Assembly (NCBI GenBank): GCA_001916035.1
Contig: MNRQ01000021.1
Span: forward strand, 40,319-57,218
Source of the DNA: Clostridium sp. 27_14
GTDB lineage: Bacteria; Bacillota; Clostridia; TANB77; CAG-508
Direction of reading: 5' to 3'
Length of the DNA stretch: 16,900 nt
Each line of letters starts with the position of its first letter. Positions within the stretch are counted from its first letter, which is position 1. Under the pieces are notes generated by a model, which saw only the letters and a program-made list of their open reading frames with translations, ran no database searches and was not told the origin of the DNA. The position numbers were made by a program, and so were the translations under genes. Shown piece by piece: positions 16,353-16,900 of the stretch.

Positions 16353-16444
16353 AACAACCTCCTTTCTCATGTAAAAAAATTCATAAAAAACGAACAATAA
16401 AAGTAGACATAAACAAAATTAACATAAAGTAAAGTAAACATAAA

Positions 16445-16801
16445 TTAACTAATAAGAGACTTAATAGCAGAAAGTATTAAATCTATAGCAAGTATGAAAG
16501 CGTAAGAAAATAATGACCCTTTAATAATTTTTTTGCCCATTCTAATTCTTTCCTCATCACCAAAACTAAACTTCTTCATAAATACTCCAGTTCCGACTGC
16601 AACAGCAGCTGCAGGAGTAGAAATTTTTAATAACCAACCCTCAATTGTTTCAAAAGCAGAATTAATTTTACTGATTAATTTGGGATCACCTAAAGCAGCA
16701 TAAATTTCTGTAAAATAAAATATAAAAATTAATGTTAAAAGAAAAGTAAAAATTAATAAGAATAATTTTTTTTGTCTTTTTAAAAATTTAATATTATCCA
16801 T
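16445..16801 (-). CDS. VirB2-like type IV secretion pilin
   Basis: 118 residues. N-terminal KFLKRQKK followed by a hydrophobic stretch (about 13-32) and YAALGD, resembling a signal peptide cleaved near residue 36. The mature part has a small-residue hydrophobic segment STPAAAVAVGTGVFMKKF (about 61-78), a short cytoplasmic DEERIRMGKKIIKG loop, and a final hydrophobic helix SYAFILAIDLILSAIKSL. This hairpin of two helices around a basic loop is the VirB2/TrbC pilin plan, and the DEERIRMGKKIIKG motif recurs in Gram-positive members. GGAGG precedes ATG 16799-16801 by 6 bases. It would be the first gene of the minus-strand block in this window; the upstream promoter lies beyond the 14-bp repeat or outside the window. 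Confidence 0.83.
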   Translation of the reverse strand: MDNIKFLKRQKKLFLLIFTFLLTLIFIFYFTEIYAALGDPKLISKINSAFETIEGWLLKISTPAAAVAVGTGVFMKKFSFGDEERIRMGKKIIKGSLFSYAFILAIDLILSAIKSLIS

Positions 16802-16819
16802 AAAACCTCCTTAAAAAAA

Positions 16820-16900
16820 TAATAATAAAAAAAATAATAATAAAAAAATAATAATAAAAAAATAATAATAAAAAAATAATAATAAAAAAATAATAATAAA
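16820..16900. repeat. 14-bp tandem repeat TAATAATAAAAAAA, six copies, running off the end
   Basis: The TAATAAT block starts at 16820, 16835, 16849, 16863, 16877 and 16891: one 15-base step then exact 14-base steps. It reaches the last base of the window, so its full size is unknown. It lies just upstream of the pilin ribosome binding site. It may be a true minisatellite or an assembly end artefact. Confidence 0.85.

Overview
The window comes from a very AT-rich, Gram-positive (Firmicutes/Clostridia-type) chromosome. Evidence: gyrB and gyrA of Firmicutes type, a DnaD-domain protein paired with a DnaC/DnaI-type helicase loader, strong GGAGG-type ribosome binding sites, TTGACA/TATAAT promoters with 17-bp spacers, and use of the standard code (TGA is a stop, TGG is Trp). 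A pair of Spo0A-like boxes hints at a spore-forming lineage. No species can be named from the sequence.

Layout. 1-1380 has no gene. It is an extremely A-rich array of four diverged ~300-330 bp units, each carrying a DnaA-box-like TGTGGAAAA in the same orientation; it looks like an origin-type region directly upstream of recF (1410-2477) and gyrB (2496-4424). gyrB ends in a clear terminator. 4425-5235 carries a candidate structured RNA on the minus strand (about 4975-4548, with its own strong terminator), then a good promoter preceded by two Spo0A-like boxes. That promoter reads into a plus-strand block: a TrsD/VirB4-N-terminus-like gene, a VirB4 ATPase, a degenerate TadZ/CpaE-like protein, and a soluble protein of unknown function. 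gyrA (10315-12768) follows with its own promoter and a ~175-nt leader. Stacked hairpins separate gyrA from convergent minus-strand genes: dnaD-domain gene -> helicase loader (the loader carries a one-base frameshift exactly in its Walker A motif), and upstream of these a second type IV secretion block in the order pilin (VirB2-like) -> VirB6/TrbL-like -> PrgI/VirB3-like. The window ends in a 14-bp tandem repeat.

How it fits together. Two themes are interleaved: chromosome replication (origin-like array, recF, gyrB, gyrA, dnaD, dnaC) and a minimal type IV secretion machine (VirB2, VirB3-like, VirB4, VirB6) split into two arms by gyrA-dnaC-dnaD. No relaxase, coupling protein (VirD4), VirB8, lytic transglycosylase or integrase is present in the window. 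The most interesting points are the repeated DnaA-box array, the unrecognised minus-strand RNA, the split secretion locus with a possible Spo0A-controlled promoter, and the Walker A frameshift containing the only in-frame CGG codon I saw.
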